Origin: Sphingomonas sp. CCH9-E2
GTDB taxonomy: Bacteria > Pseudomonadota > Alphaproteobacteria > Sphingomonadales > Sphingomonadaceae
NCBI RefSeq assembly: GCF_001557215.1
Contig: NZ_LSJM01000223.1
Span: 1 to 35,606, forward strand
Length of the DNA stretch: 35,606 bases
Reading direction: 5' to 3'
Shown here in pieces: positions 1-7,856 of this stretch. Both the position numbers and the translations under genes were made by a program. Within the stretch, counting starts at the first letter, position 1. Every line of letters begins with the position of its first letter. The notes beneath the pieces were generated by a model, which had not been told where the DNA came from, ran no database searches, and was given only the letters and a program-made list of their open reading frames with translations.

Positions 1-139
1 GGGTTCCTCCGCGCTCGACGCTGCGACGTGCAGCCTGGTGACCCGTCGTGGTCGCTACTCGCCCGCGCTCGACGCGGCCGGGAGCCCGGTCGCCGGCGGA
101 ACCAAGACGCTGCGCTTCCGGTGGCAGCTCGAAGACTGA
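1..139 (+). CDS. tonB: TonB C-terminal domain, energy transducer (3' end only)
   Basis: The reading frame is open from base 2 to the TGA at 137-139, so only the last 45 residues are present. The visible part contains the motif GSSALDAATC, then a basic stretch and the ending RFRWQLED. This resembles the TonB C-terminal domains of sphingomonads, in which a Cys follows an S-G-x3-L-D motif. TonB couples the inner-membrane proton motive force to outer-membrane TonB-dependent receptors by binding their Ton box in the periplasm. The exbB and two exbD genes that follow on the same strand support the call. The gap to exbB is 74 bp, so the genes are probably one operon. The N-terminal membrane anchor and proline-rich spacer lie outside the window. 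Confidence 0.82.
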   Translation, partial: GSSALDAATCSLVTRRGRYSPALDAAGSPVAGGTKTLRFRWQLED

Positions 140-213
140 TGGGCGGGCGTGTTCCGCACGCCTGATCCGGATACCGACATCACACTCGTTATTTCATAGG
201 GAAAGAACCGCAC

Positions 214-978
214 ATGTTCACCACCATCCTCGCCGGAGCCGCCGCTGCACCGGCCCCCGCCACGAACTTCGACATTCTGCACGCCATGAACGAAGGCGGC
301 GTGATCGCATGGGGCACCGCGACCATCCTGACCGTCATGCTCTTCTTCTCGCTCTACATCCTGTTCACTAAGGTGTTCGAGCAGCAGAAGGTGCTGAACC
401 AGTATAAGCGCGTCCGCGCCACCTTCTGGCAGGCTGGCAGCCTGCGCGAAGGCGCTGCGAAGCTCGAAAAGAATTCGGCCTATCGTCAGATCGTCGATGA
501 CGCTCTGCTCGCGCAGGACCAGTACAAGGAACTGACCGATCCGATCGAAGCGCATGACTGGCTGCATGGCTCGCTCAAGCGTTCGGAAGACGCGATCAAC
601 TCGCAGCTCAGCAGCGGTCTCGCCTTCCTCGCGACCGTCGGTTCGACCGCGCCGTTCATCGGTCTGTTCGGTACCGTCGTCGGCATCTTCCGCGCGCTGA
701 TCAAGATCGGTGCGGCGGGTGACGCGTCGATCGGCACCGTCGCCGGCCCGGTCGGTGAAGCACTGATCATGACCGCGCTCGGCCTGGTCGTGGCGGTTCC
801 GGCGGTGCTTGCCTACAACTGGCTGCAGGCCCGCAACAAGGCGATTGCCGAACAGCTCGGTGCGTTCTCGAACGACGTGCTTGGCAACCTGGCATCGGAC
901 GGCCGCGTCCGTCCGGCCGTGAAGGGTGCGAAGGCTGCGCCGAAGGCGCCGCCGGTCACCACCACCGCCAAGGCCTGA
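214..978 (+). CDS. exbB: ExbB, MotA/TolQ/ExbB proton channel subunit
   Basis: The protein has 254 residues. It works with ExbD as the inner-membrane proton channel that energises TonB. A short Ala/Pro-rich N-terminal stretch precedes the first membrane segment at about residues 28-52. A cytoplasmic loop carries charged helices, and two more hydrophobic segments follow at about 130-155 and 170-200. The core shows the family motifs STAPFIGLFGTVVGI and GEALIMTALGL. The C-terminus is a low-complexity Lys/Ala/Pro tail. The start at 214 is preceded by GGGAAAG at 199-205. It sits between tonB and two exbD genes. The family assignment is firm. TolQ is less likely because tonB lies directly upstream. 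Confidence 0.95.
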   Translation: MFTTILAGAAAAPAPATNFDILHAMNEGGVIAWGTATILTVMLFFSLYILFTKVFEQQKVLNQYKRVRATFWQAGSLREGAAKLEKNSAYRQIVDDALLAQDQYKELTDPIEAHDWLHGSLKRSEDAINSQLSSGLAFLATVGSTAPFIGLFGTVVGIFRALIKIGAAGDASIGTVAGPVGEALIMTALGLVVAVPAVLAYNWLQARNKAIAEQLGAFSNDVLGNLASDGRVRPAVKGAKAAPKAPPVTTTAKA

Positions 979-1081
979 AGCTTCGACTGATTGACCGTGC
1001 GGTGGCGGGCAGCCGCGCCGCACGGTCACCCGCCGGACCATCTGGGTCCGGGGACAGGATGCGAAAGATAGGATTGCGCCA

Positions 1082-1555
1082 ATGGCGATGAGTGTAGGCG
1101 GCGATGGCGCCGAAGAAAAACCGATGTCGGACATCAACACGACGCCCCTCGTGGACGTCATGCTGGTTCTGCTCATCATCTTCCTGATCGCGATTCCCGT
1201 CGCGATTCAGTCGGTCGAGCTGGAACTGCCCAAGGTGCAGTTCGAACCGACCGAAACCAAGCCGGAGAACGTGCTGCTCGCGGTGCGCGGCGATGCCAAT
1301 GGCAATTGTCAGGTGTTTTGGCAGATGACGCCGATCACCAGCACTGAACTGCTCAAGCGCGCCAGCGACAATCTGCAGGCTGTGGTTGACCGGATCGGCA
1401 AGGACAATCTCAAGCCGGACGATATCCCCGAAGTGCATATCCGCGGCGACGCCAACGCGCCGTACAAGTGCATCGGTGGCGTGGTCTACACGATGCAGAA
1501 TGCGGGCTTCGTTAAAGTCGGCTTCATCTCGCAGCCGCAGCTGGCCACCCAGTAA
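1082..1555 (+). CDS. exbD: ExbD, biopolymer transport protein (first copy)
   Basis: The protein has 157 residues. A cytoplasmic N-terminus precedes a single membrane helix beginning at the motif NTTPLVDVMLVLLIIF. Asp25 in that motif matches the essential proton-carrying Asp of ExbD and TolR. The periplasmic domain carries two Cys residues, at about positions 76 and 130, which could form a disulfide. The second exbD copy lacks them. A TAGGAT-like ribosome site ends about 8 bases before ATG 1082. A second in-frame ATG lies at 1088. The gene lies 103 bp after exbB and 24 bp before the second exbD, which indicates one transcript. Confidence 0.94.
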   Translation: MAMSVGGDGAEEKPMSDINTTPLVDVMLVLLIIFLIAIPVAIQSVELELPKVQFEPTETKPENVLLAVRGDANGNCQVFWQMTPITSTELLKRASDNLQAVVDRIGKDNLKPDDIPEVHIRGDANAPYKCIGGVVYTMQNAGFVKVGFISQPQLATQ

Positions 1556-1579
1556 GCCCGAAAGTCAGGAGTACACGTC

Positions 1580-2008
1580 ATGGGAATGAGCGCCGGTAAG
1601 TCAGATGGCGAGCCGATGATGGAGATGAACACGACGCCGTTGATCGACGTCATGCTCGTGCTCCTCATCATGCTGATCGTCACGATCCCGCCTCAGTCGC
1701 ACGCGGTGAAGGTCGACCTTCCGCAGAACACGGATCAGCCGCCGCAGAACCCGGTCGAGCCGCAGAAGAACAAGGTCACGATCGAGCCCGACGGCCGCGT
1801 CTATTGGAACGGCAGCGAGATCGATCTGGTGACGCTGCGCCAGTATCTCGACCAGAGCGTTCAGATCACGCCGGAGCCGGAGCTTCACTTCCAGCCCAAC
1901 CCCCAGGCGCGCTACGAGCGCGTTGACGAGGTCCTGGCCGTGATCAAGCGGTCGGCGGTCACGAAGCTCGGCTTCGTCGGCAATGAGCAGTACCGCAACG
2001 AGTTCTGA
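1580..2008 (+). CDS. exbD: ExbD, biopolymer transport protein (second copy)
   Basis: The protein has 142 residues with the same layout as the preceding exbD. The motif MNTTPLIDVMLVLLIM places the channel Asp at residue 23, followed by a Pro- and Asn-rich periplasmic domain. It ends with a conserved segment around VTKLGFVGNEQY. AGGAG at 1568-1572 is a clear ribosome site for ATG 1580. Two non-identical ExbD proteins next to one ExbB are common in sphingomonads and xanthomonads, where the second copy can serve particular receptors. That specialisation is family knowledge and is not visible here. The gene is the last of the operon and is followed by a strong terminator. Confidence 0.94.
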   Translation: MGMSAGKSDGEPMMEMNTTPLIDVMLVLLIMLIVTIPPQSHAVKVDLPQNTDQPPQNPVEPQKNKVTIEPDGRVYWNGSEIDLVTLRQYLDQSVQITPEPELHFQPNPQARYERVDEVLAVIKRSAVTKLGFVGNEQYRNEF

Positions 2009-2033
2009 TCGCTTCCGCGACTGGACGAACATC

Positions 2034-2062
2034 AAAGGGCGGCCTTCGGGTCGCCCTTTTTT
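2034..2062 (+). terminator. Rho-independent terminator of the tonB-exbBD operon
   Basis: The arms AAAGGGCG at 2034-2041 and CGCCCTTT at 2052-2059 pair fully. The inner bases extend the stem to a C(UUCG)G tetraloop at 2044-2049. A run of six T lies at 2057-2062. It begins 25 bases after the exbD stop. This is the clearest intrinsic terminator in the window. Confidence 0.93.
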
Positions 2063-2176
2063 GTTGCGCGATCAAGTGGCTGGCACCCGCGCTAACGATT
2101 GCAATCAACGCATTTGCTCCAATGAAACATTAGTGACACCTTTGTGTCATCGAAATGTAATATTGGAGAGAGTGCA

Positions 2177-2539
2177 ATGCAGAAGATCCTCGCGTCGATT
2201 GTCTTGGCTGCGCCGCTGGCGATGGCTCCGGCGGTGCAGGCCCAGTCCGTTGAACAACCCAACGCGCATCTCGCGATCGCAGCGGGCGATTATGATCTGG
2301 CCGAGCGTCAGCTGATCGCCGAACAGCGTATCTTTCCCGCCCGCCCCGAAGTGATGCTCAACCTTGCCGCCGTCTATGCCCGCACCGGCCGGGTGGCAGA
2401 GGCGCGCGCGCTCTATCACCGCGTCCTCGCGCTCAAGCCGGTGACGATGGATGTCGCCGACGGTCAGGTCGCCGCCTCGCACACCGTCGCGCAACGCGGC
2501 ATCCGCCTGCTCGATGCAGGGCAGATGGCCGGTCGGTAA
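2177..2539 (+). CDS. Small exported TPR-repeat protein
   Basis: From ATG 2177 the protein has 120 residues. I chose this start because GGAGAG at 2165-2170 is well placed and the product then begins with a typical signal peptide (MQKILASIVLAAPLAM, with an AQA-type cleavage site near residue 23). The mature part contains helical tetratricopeptide-like sequence. One repeat runs through AHLAIAAGDYDLAERQL and a clearer one through PEVMLNLAAVYARTGRVAEARALYHRVLAL. It is therefore probably a periplasmic protein-interaction module. It is preceded by an AT-richer 100-bp region after the exb terminator, so it likely has its own promoter. No specific function can be assigned. Confidence 0.85.
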   Translation: MQKILASIVLAAPLAMAPAVQAQSVEQPNAHLAIAAGDYDLAERQLIAEQRIFPARPEVMLNLAAVYARTGRVAEARALYHRVLALKPVTMDVADGQVAASHTVAQRGIRLLDAGQMAGR

Positions 2540-2563
2540 CGGCGCACCGCAATTTCAGTTCAT

Positions 2564-2711
2564 TCCCCTCCCTGAAAGGGAGGGGCTAGCGGAAGGTGCA
2601 GCGGTGGGCGGGGCTCGATGCCCCGCCCGTCGCTTCTTTCCAGCGGGTGAAAGTCCTTGAAGCGCGCAGACGCGCCCCCTCCCGCGGCCCCTCCCGTTCC
2701 GTGAGGGGGGC
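2564..2711. repeat. Pair of GC-rich palindromic repeats between convergent genes
   Basis: The first element, at 2564-2591, folds as CCCCTCCCT-GAA-AGGGAGGGG followed by CTAGCGG. A related element in the opposite orientation lies at about 2674-2711 (CCCTCCCGCGGCCCCTCC then TGAGGGGGG). The pair fills most of the 193-bp gap between the TPR gene and dcd, which converge here. It belongs to the same family as the elements at 6542-6645, 14811-14834 and 30629-30731. It may act as a bidirectional mRNA end, but no T run is present. Confidence 0.6.
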
Positions 2712-2732
2712 GTAATCGCTGCCAGCAACCCC

Positions 2733-3287
2733 TTACAGCCGCGGCAGCGTCACGCCGCGCTGGCCCATATACTTCCCGGCGCGGTCGGCATAGCTGGTCT
2801 CGCACGGCTCGTTCCCCTTGAGGAACAGGAACTGGCACGCGCCCTCATTGGCATAGATTTTCGCGGGCAGCGGCGTGGTGTTCGAAAACTCCAGCGTGAC
2901 ATGCCCCTCCCATTCGGGCTCCAGCGGGGTCACATTCACGATGATCCCGCACCGCGCGTAGGTCGATTTACCCAGGCAGATCACCAGCACGTCGCGCGGC
3001 ACCCGGAAATACTCGACCGTGCGCGCCAGCGCGAAGCTGTTGGGCGGGATGATGCAGACATCGGTCTGGCGATCGACGAAGCTGGTCGCCGCGAAATCCT
3101 TCGGATCCACCACCGCGCTGTCGATATTGGTAAAGATCTTGAACTCGTCCGCCACCCGCGCGTCATAGCCATAGGAGGACAGACCATAGGAGATACACCC
3201 CTCCCGCCGCTGCGCCTCGACAAACGGCTCGATCATGCCGTGCTTCTGTGCCTGTTCGCGAATCCAGATGTCGGAGAGGATGCTCAT
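2733..3287 (-). CDS. dcd: dCTP deaminase
   Basis: The protein has 184 residues and matches the full family length. It deaminates dCTP to dUTP, the precursor for thymidylate synthesis, in the cytoplasm as a homotrimer. The sequence shows the start [13 protein letters not shown], the [10 protein letters not shown] motif at about 35-44, [10 protein letters not shown] at 105-114, and [16 protein letters not shown], in which Glu133 corresponds to the catalytic Glu138 of the E. coli enzyme. It begins 38 bases after the cytidine deaminase stop on the same strand and is the last gene of that operon. The window therefore has two successive cytosine-deaminating enzymes, one acting on the nucleoside and one on the nucleotide. 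Confidence 0.96.
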   Translation of the reverse strand: MSILSDIWIREQAQKHGMIEPFVEAQRREGCISYGLSSYGYDARVADEFKIFTNIDSAVVDPKDFAATSFVDRQTDVCIIPPNSFALARTVEYFRVPRDVLVICLGKSTYARCGIIVNVTPLEPEWEGHVTLEFSNTTPLPAKIYANEGACQFLFLKGNEPCETSYADRAGKYMGQRGVTLPRL

Positions 3288-3325
3288 ACGGTTGGTCTAG
3301 GCGAGCAAGCGGCGCAGCGGCAAGC

Positions 3326-3775
3326 TCATCCGATCCCCAAATCCCCCGGCCCGAAGGCGTGCGGCAACAACGCGCTCAGCCGATGCGTCTCATACGCCTC
3401 ACCCTCGGCCCCGGCGCAGAACACGGCGAGGTCGCGCCCGCCCAACTGCGCCGCCTCGTTCAGCACTTGGCGGCACCGGCCGCACGGGCGGATCGGGTCA
3501 CTCCCATGCGCCACCCCGTCGGTCATCATGCCCCCGATGATCCCGACCGCGACGACATCGCGCAGCCGTCCTTCGGCATTCGCGCGCGCCGTCGCCACCG
3601 TCTCGGCGCACAGCGACAGGCCGTAGCTCGCATTCTCGAAGTTGCAGCCGGTGACGATGCTGCCATCGGTCATCAGCAGCGCCGCGCCGACCGCAAAGTT
3701 CGAATAGGGCGCGTGCGCGTTGCGCGCGGCCTCCCGCGCGGCGGCGATCAGGGCGGGGGCGTCGATGTCACTCAT
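3326..3775 (-). CDS. cdd: Cytidine deaminase
   Basis: The protein has 149 residues. It converts cytidine and deoxycytidine to uridine and deoxyuridine in pyrimidine salvage. Zinc-site motifs of the small homotetrameric class are present: CAET gives the zinc ligand Cys56 and the proton-shuttling Glu58, and PCGRC supplies Cys98 and Cys101. Substrate-binding motifs APYSNFAVGA and GCNFENASYG are intact. The start ATG 3775 overlaps the stop of the upstream GH25-like gene in an ATGA tetranucleotide, indicating translational coupling. An upstream in-frame start at 3898 would lie well inside the neighbouring gene and is rejected. Confidence 0.95.
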   Translation of the reverse strand: MSDIDAPALIAAAREAARNAHAPYSNFAVGAALLMTDGSIVTGCNFENASYGLSLCAETVATARANAEGRLRDVVAVGIIGGMMTDGVAHGSDPIRPCGRCRQVLNEAAQLGGRDLAVFCAGAEGEAYETHRLSALLPHAFGPGDLGIG

Positions 3776-4446
3776 GGGGCGATCACGTTCCAGTTTACGG
3801 GGCGCTCGGCCCCTTCGATGCGGCGAATTGTGCTGGCCTGCCACAGCCGCCACGGGCGGGCCGAATAGGCCGGCGGAAAGAACATGCCGGTGCTCCACAG
3901 CGGCCGGTCGATCGCGCCGCTCACCTGATACTGCGCCTCGAAGTCCGGGCTGATGCGCAGGATCACCGGCTTGCCGCTATGCGTCTCGATCGTCGCGGCG
4001 AGCTGGCGCAGCTCGACCAGCAGCACATCGCGCTCGGGCCGGGCGGGGCAGTCGTCGCGGAACGACAGGTCGATTGCGACCGGCAGCGCATCGGCGTCGC
4101 GCGGCACCGTCGCGGTGAAATTGCCCGCCTGGTCGCTCGCCAGCTGGCACAGCGAAAAGGCGTGCAGCGCCCCGCGCCGGATCCCCGCCTCGTAAATCCC
4201 CGCCCAGTTTTCCGCGAACAGCGCGTCGCGCACATCGGCGCCCACGGTCGCGCGAGCGTAGGCGAAGTCGAGATTGCTGCTGCGCGCGGTGAACCAGTCG
4301 ATCTTCCCCGCCTCGTCCGACACGTCGATGCCCTGCTGCGCATAATCGCTGCGCGCGGGTGCCCAGGCGATCGCCCACATCCATGCGCACACGCCGACCA
4401 GCGCCAGCGCGAGGATGATCCCGGCGGAGATGCGCAGCGTCTTCAT
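3772..4446 (-). CDS. GH25-fold (lysozyme-like) membrane-anchored protein, probably lacking its catalytic Glu
   Basis: The protein has 224 residues. An uncleaved signal anchor at about 5-30 (ISAGIILALALVGVCAWMW) suggests it faces the periplasm. The rest follows glycoside hydrolase family 25: QGIDVSDEAGKIDWF at 38-52, an FAYARATVGAD strand, NWAGIYEAGIRRGALHAF, then LPVAIDLSF at 121-129. Active GH25 lysozymes have a D-x-E pair in this last strand. Here it reads D126-L127-S128, so the expected proton-donor Glu is Ser. It may be a non-catalytic glycan-binding or structural relative. It overlaps its neighbours on both sides by ATGA, and lies between UPF0262 and cdd. The fold call is moderately firm; loss of activity is inference. 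Confidence 0.72.
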   Translation of the reverse strand: MKTLRISAGIILALALVGVCAWMWAIAWAPARSDYAQQGIDVSDEAGKIDWFTARSSNLDFAYARATVGADVRDALFAENWAGIYEAGIRRGALHAFSLCQLASDQAGNFTATVPRDADALPVAIDLSFRDDCPARPERDVLLVELRQLAATIETHSGKPVILRISPDFEAQYQVSGAIDRPLWSTGMFFPPAYSARPWRLWQASTIRRIEGAERPVNWNVIAP

Positions 4447-4925
4447 GCCTTGATGTGCAGCACGCAGATCAGGGTGAACAGCCGTCGCGCGGTGGCGTGA
4501 TCGACCGCGATCTTGCCGTCGAGCCGCTCCATCAACAGCCGCGCCGCATCGTCATGGATGCCGCGCCGCGCCATGTCGATCGTCTCGATCTGCGCCGGAG
4601 TCGCGCTGCGGATCGCCTGGAAGTAACTGTCACAGATCGCGAAATAGTCGCGGATCGGGCGGCGGAATGCGGCGAGGCTCAGGATCAGCGTCTCCAGCGC
4701 GCTGTCATCCGCGCGCTTGATGTCGAGCTGCAGCCGCCCCTCCGGCACCGACAGCGCGATGCGGTACGGCCCGGCATAGCCATCGGGATAGGCACGCTGC
4801 GGTGCGAAGCTGTTCTCCTCGATCAGATCGAAGATCGCGATGCGCCGTTCCTGCTCGATATCCGCCGAGCGCCACAGGATCGTGCGCTCGTCCAGCGTGA
4901 CGTCGATGATCCGCGGGTCGGCCAT
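4443..4925 (-). CDS. UPF0262 family protein
   Basis: The protein has 160 residues and matches the alphaproteobacterial UPF0262 family in length and in the blocks RIIDVTLDERTILWRSADIE, ERRIAIFDLIEENSF and RLQLDIKRADD. It ends in a helical segment IHDDAARLLMERLDGK. The family has no established biochemical role, and no catalytic motif or membrane segment is visible. It is the first gene of the operon UPF0262, GH25-like, cdd, dcd. The start ATG 4925 faces dnaB across a 96-bp divergent gap that must hold promoters for both directions. Longer upstream reading on this strand is antisense to dnaB and is not coding. Confidence 0.9.
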   Translation of the reverse strand: MADPRIIDVTLDERTILWRSADIEQERRIAIFDLIEENSFAPQRAYPDGYAGPYRIALSVPEGRLQLDIKRADDSALETLILSLAAFRRPIRDYFAICDSYFQAIRSATPAQIETIDMARRGIHDDAARLLMERLDGKIAVDHATARRLFTLICVLHIKA

Positions 4926-5021
4926 GGTCCCGCCACTTACGGGGCGCGACCCGGTTTCGTCCACAGGATAAACAGGCCGTGGCGGGTTGAGCGATCGCGG
5001 CGGGAGTGGGAAAGGGGATGG

Positions 5022-6536
5022 ATGGCTACGATCGCAACGCTCACCCCCGCCCCGGCGGATGCCGCCCCGCGCCTGCCCCAGAATGTGGAGGCGGAGGCGG
5101 CGTTGCTCGGCGCGATGATGATCGACAACCGCCTGGCCGACGACATCGTCGAAGTGCTGCAGGACCAGCATTTCTTCGAGCCCGTTCACGGGCGCATCTT
5201 CCGCGCGATCAAAACGCTGCGCAAACAGGACATGCTGGCGACCCCGGTGACGCTCAAGCCCCTGTTCGAAAAGGACGAGGGGATGGCCCAGCTGGGCGGC
5301 CCCGGCTACCTCGCCCAGCTCACCGGATCGGGCGCAGGCCTGATCGGCGCGCGGCAATTCGCGCGCCAGATCTACGACCTCGCCCTGCTGCGGGAGCTGG
5401 TGACGGTCGGCCGCAACATGGTGGAAAAGGCGCTCGACACCAGCGAGGACGTCAACCCGCGCGAACAGATCGACCGCGCCGAAGAGGCATTGTTCAAGGT
5501 CGCCGCCGATGGCGGCACCGCCAACACCGTCAAGTCGTTCAACGAAGCGACCAAGATCGCGCTCGAAAACGCCAAGCGCGCCCAGAGCGCAGGCGGCGGC
5601 GTCGCGGGCGTCACCACCGGATTCGATTCGGTCAATGGCCGCATCGGCGGTCTGCACCACAGCGATCTCATCATCCTTGCCGGCCGCCCCGGCATGGGCA
5701 AGACCTCGCTCGCCACCAACATCGCCTACAACGCCGCGCGGCGGATGATGGACGATATCCGCCTCGGCATCAGCCCCAAGGAATCGATCGGCGCCAAGGT
5801 CGCGTTCTTCAGCCTCGAAATGTCGGCGGATCAGCTCGCGCTGCGTATCCTGTCGGAAAGCTCGCGCATCGCGTCCGAAGCGCTGCGCATGGGCAATATC
5901 AGCAAGGCGGAGTTCGCCCAGCTGGCGCAGGCCGCCGCGGACCTCGAACAGCTCCCGCTCTATATCGACGACACCGCCGGCCTGACGATCAGCGCGCTGC
6001 ACAGCCGCGTGCGCCGCCTCCAGTCCAAGCATGACGGCGAACTCGGCCTCGTCATCGTCGACTATCTCCAGCTGCTCCAGGGCAGCGGCAACAATCGCGA
6101 CGGCAACCGCGTCCAGGAAATCTCGGAAATCAGCCGCGGCTTGAAGACGCTGGCAAAGGACATCAACGTCCCCGTGATCGCCCTGTCGCAGCTGAGCCGC
6201 GCGGTCGAGAGCCGTGAGGACAAGCGCCCGATGCTGTCGGACCTGCGCGAATCGGGCTCGATCGAGCAGGACGCCGACATGGTCTGGTTCGTGTTCCGCG
6301 AGGATTATTACGTCGCCGCCCGCGAACCCAAGCGCCCGCGCGAAGGCGACGATCCCAAGACGTTCGAGGATCACGCCAAATGGGCGCTCGAAATGGAGCG
6401 CGTCTTCGGCCTCGCCGAACTGATCATCGCCAAGCAGCGCCACGGCGCGACCGGCAAGGTGCTGCTGAGCTTCGAATCGAGCTTCACGCGCTTCAGCGAT
6501 TACGCCGGCAACATGGTCGCCGAGCCGTACGAGTAA
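5022..6536 (+). CDS. dnaB: Replicative DNA helicase DnaB
   Basis: The protein has 504 residues. DnaB is the hexameric 5'-3' helicase of the replication fork and binds the primase DnaG. The N-terminal domain starts RLPQNVEAEAALLGAMMID at about 17-35. The RecA-like domain has Walker A GRPGMGKTS at about 221-229, FFSLEMS with VAF just before it, Walker B VIVDYLQLLQG near 343-353, SQLSRAVE, and the DADMVWFVFREDYY block. No intein interrupts it. ATG 5022 is preceded by GGGAGTGGGAAAGGGG. The open frame continues further upstream to 4455, but that part is antisense to UPF0262 and was excluded. A GC-rich repeat pair follows the stop. Confidence 0.97.
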   Translation: MATIATLTPAPADAAPRLPQNVEAEAALLGAMMIDNRLADDIVEVLQDQHFFEPVHGRIFRAIKTLRKQDMLATPVTLKPLFEKDEGMAQLGGPGYLAQLTGSGAGLIGARQFARQIYDLALLRELVTVGRNMVEKALDTSEDVNPREQIDRAEEALFKVAADGGTANTVKSFNEATKIALENAKRAQSAGGGVAGVTTGFDSVNGRIGGLHHSDLIILAGRPGMGKTSLATNIAYNAARRMMDDIRLGISPKESIGAKVAFFSLEMSADQLALRILSESSRIASEALRMGNISKAEFAQLAQAAADLEQLPLYIDDTAGLTISALHSRVRRLQSKHDGELGLVIVDYLQLLQGSGNNRDGNRVQEISEISRGLKTLAKDINVPVIALSQLSRAVESREDKRPMLSDLRESGSIEQDADMVWFVFREDYYVAAREPKRPREGDDPKTFEDHAKWALEMERVFGLAELIIAKQRHGATGKVLLSFESSFTRFSDYAGNMVAEPYE

Positions 6537-6541
6537 CCCAA

Positions 6542-6645
6542 GTCCCCCTCCCGCTCGCGGGAGGGGCTAGGGGAGGGGCGGTCCTCCCGGAGTGCAGCCT
6601 GAGCTGACCGGCCCTGCCCCGGCCCCTCCCGCAAGCGGGAGGGGA
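6542..6645. repeat. Inverted pair of GC-rich palindromic repeats after dnaB
   Basis: The first copy begins CCCCTCCCGCTCGCGGGAGG (about 6545-6564) and continues into GGCTAGGGGAGGGGCGG. The second, at about 6612-6644, has the opposite order: CCGGCCC then CCCCTCCCGCAAGCGGGAGG. Each copy folds by itself and the two can also pair with each other. They lie between convergent dnaB and cysH, so a role as a bidirectional transcription end or 3' RNA stabiliser is plausible. AGTTTATTG follows, but no proper T run. Confidence 0.7.
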
Positions 6646-6667
6646 GTTTATTGTCGGCTCGATTGCT

Positions 6668-7438
6668 TCAAAACACCGGCAGATCCGGGTCGCCATCCGC
6701 CACCGGCGTGTGGATCCCGCACTCGGTCTTGTCCCAGCCAGCCCAGCGCCCCGATCGCGGGTCTTCGCCGGGCTTCACCTTGCTGGTGCACGGCGCGCAG
6801 CCGATCGACAGGTATCCCTGCGCCTCCAGCGGATGGCGCGGCAGGTCGTGGGTCGCAAAATAGGCTTCGATATCCGCCTTGGTCCAGTCGGCGAGGGGAT
6901 TGACCTTCAGCTTGCCCGCGCTGTCCACCTCGAACCGGGGAAGGGCGTTGCGCGTGCTTGCCTGAAACGCCTTGCGCCCCGTGATGCTCGCGTCGAAGCC
7001 CGCCATCGCCGCGTCGAGCGGGAGTATCTTACGGATCTCGCAGCAGCCATCGGGATCGTACGACCAGCGCAACCCGCTGCCGTCCTTCTTCGCCAGCAGT
7101 TCGGGGTCGGGCGTCAGCACGCGTAGCCCGGTCAGCCCCAGCCGTTCGGCCAGCGTGTCACGATAGGCGAGCGTCTCGGGGAAATGCTTGCCCGTATCGA
7201 GGAACAGCACCGGGACCGACGGATCGATCGACGCCACCAGATGCAACAGCGCCGCGCTCTCCGCGCCGAACGACGAGACCAGAGCGACATCGCCGACCAT
7301 CGCTTCGGTCAATACGGTGCGCAGCATCTCCTCCGTCGGCACGCCGCGGAACAGGTTGTTCAGCCGGATCGCATCGCGCTCACCAAAGCGTGGCGTCAGG
7401 TCGATCCGGTCGATCTTGCGGGCAGCCACGTCAGCCAT
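6668..7438 (-). CDS. cysH: Phosphoadenylyl/adenylyl-sulfate reductase, 4Fe-4S type
   Basis: The protein has 256 residues. It reduces activated sulfate to sulfite with thioredoxin. Two Cys pairs, GCCEI near residue 132 and IGCAPC near 213-216, are the signature for the [4Fe-4S] cluster of the bacterial APS-reductase branch. The E. coli PAPS-specific enzyme lacks them. The catalytic Cys is in KTECGIH near the C-terminus. SSFGAESAALLHL and FLDTGKHFPET form the nucleotide site. I therefore infer that adenylyl sulfate is the likely substrate. The start overlaps the DUF934 gene by 8 bases. It is the last gene of the sulfite-reduction operon. Confidence 0.95.
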   Translation of the reverse strand: MADVAARKIDRIDLTPRFGERDAIRLNNLFRGVPTEEMLRTVLTEAMVGDVALVSSFGAESAALLHLVASIDPSVPVLFLDTGKHFPETLAYRDTLAERLGLTGLRVLTPDPELLAKKDGSGLRWSYDPDGCCEIRKILPLDAAMAGFDASITGRKAFQASTRNALPRFEVDSAGKLKVNPLADWTKADIEAYFATHDLPRHPLEAQGYLSIGCAPCTSKVKPGEDPRSGRWAGWDKTECGIHTPVADGDPDLPVF

Positions 7439-7856
7439 GCCGCCGTTTCCAGACGGGCACTGCCCCGTCCGCCGCGCTCTGATAGACCGCGTCATAGCGC
7501 GCCAGGCTCGCCGCGAGCACCGCTTCGTCGACCGGAGCTTCGGGCGCAAAACTGTCAAAGCCGCAGCGGCGCATCAGCGGGATCTGGTCGACCAGCACAT
7601 CGCCCTGCGCGCGCAATTCGCCGGTATAGCCCGCCTCGCGCAGGATACGGCCCGCGGAGTAGCCGCGCCCGTCGCGGAACTTGGGAAAGCTCACCTCGAC
7701 CAGCGATAGCCGATCCAGATGCGGGATCAACGCGCGCGCATCGTCGCTCGATTCGAGCCGGACGGCAGTGGCGTTGGACTGGCCGAGGAACGCGTCGAGC
7801 GTGACAGCGGGTTCGTCATGCGCCGCGTCGTCGCGGAAGCGGAGTGCATCAACCAT
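7431..7856 (-). CDS. DUF934 protein of sulfite reduction operon
   Basis: The protein has 141 residues. DUF934 proteins are nearly always encoded between cysI and cysH in alpha- and betaproteobacteria and are presumed to help sulfite reduction, but the biochemical role is unsettled. Visible blocks are LDRLSLVEVSFPKFRDGRGY, GRILREAGYTGELRAQGDVL and DQIPLMRRCGFDSF. No membrane segment or metal-binding cluster is present. ATG 7856 overlaps the end of cysI by 8 bases and the gene ends 8 bases inside cysH, so translation of the three genes is probably coupled. A long upstream extension on this frame is antisense-free but overlaps cysI and was rejected. Confidence 0.93.
   Translation of the reverse strand: MVDALRFRDDAAHDEPAVTLDAFLGQSNATAVRLESSDDARALIPHLDRLSLVEVSFPKFRDGRGYSAGRILREAGYTGELRAQGDVLVDQIPLMRRCGFDSFAPEAPVDEAVLAASLARYDAVYQSAADGAVPVWKRRHG

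Noticed and set aside
55..1179. Long minus-strand frame opposite exbB and exbD
   Set aside because: The product is Arg-rich and has no family features. It is a shadow of the well-supported plus-strand genes, as expected at this GC content.
4455..5021. Upstream extension of the dnaB frame by 189 codons
   Set aside because: It lies antisense to UPF0262, which has clear family homology, and DnaB has a normal N-terminus from 5022.
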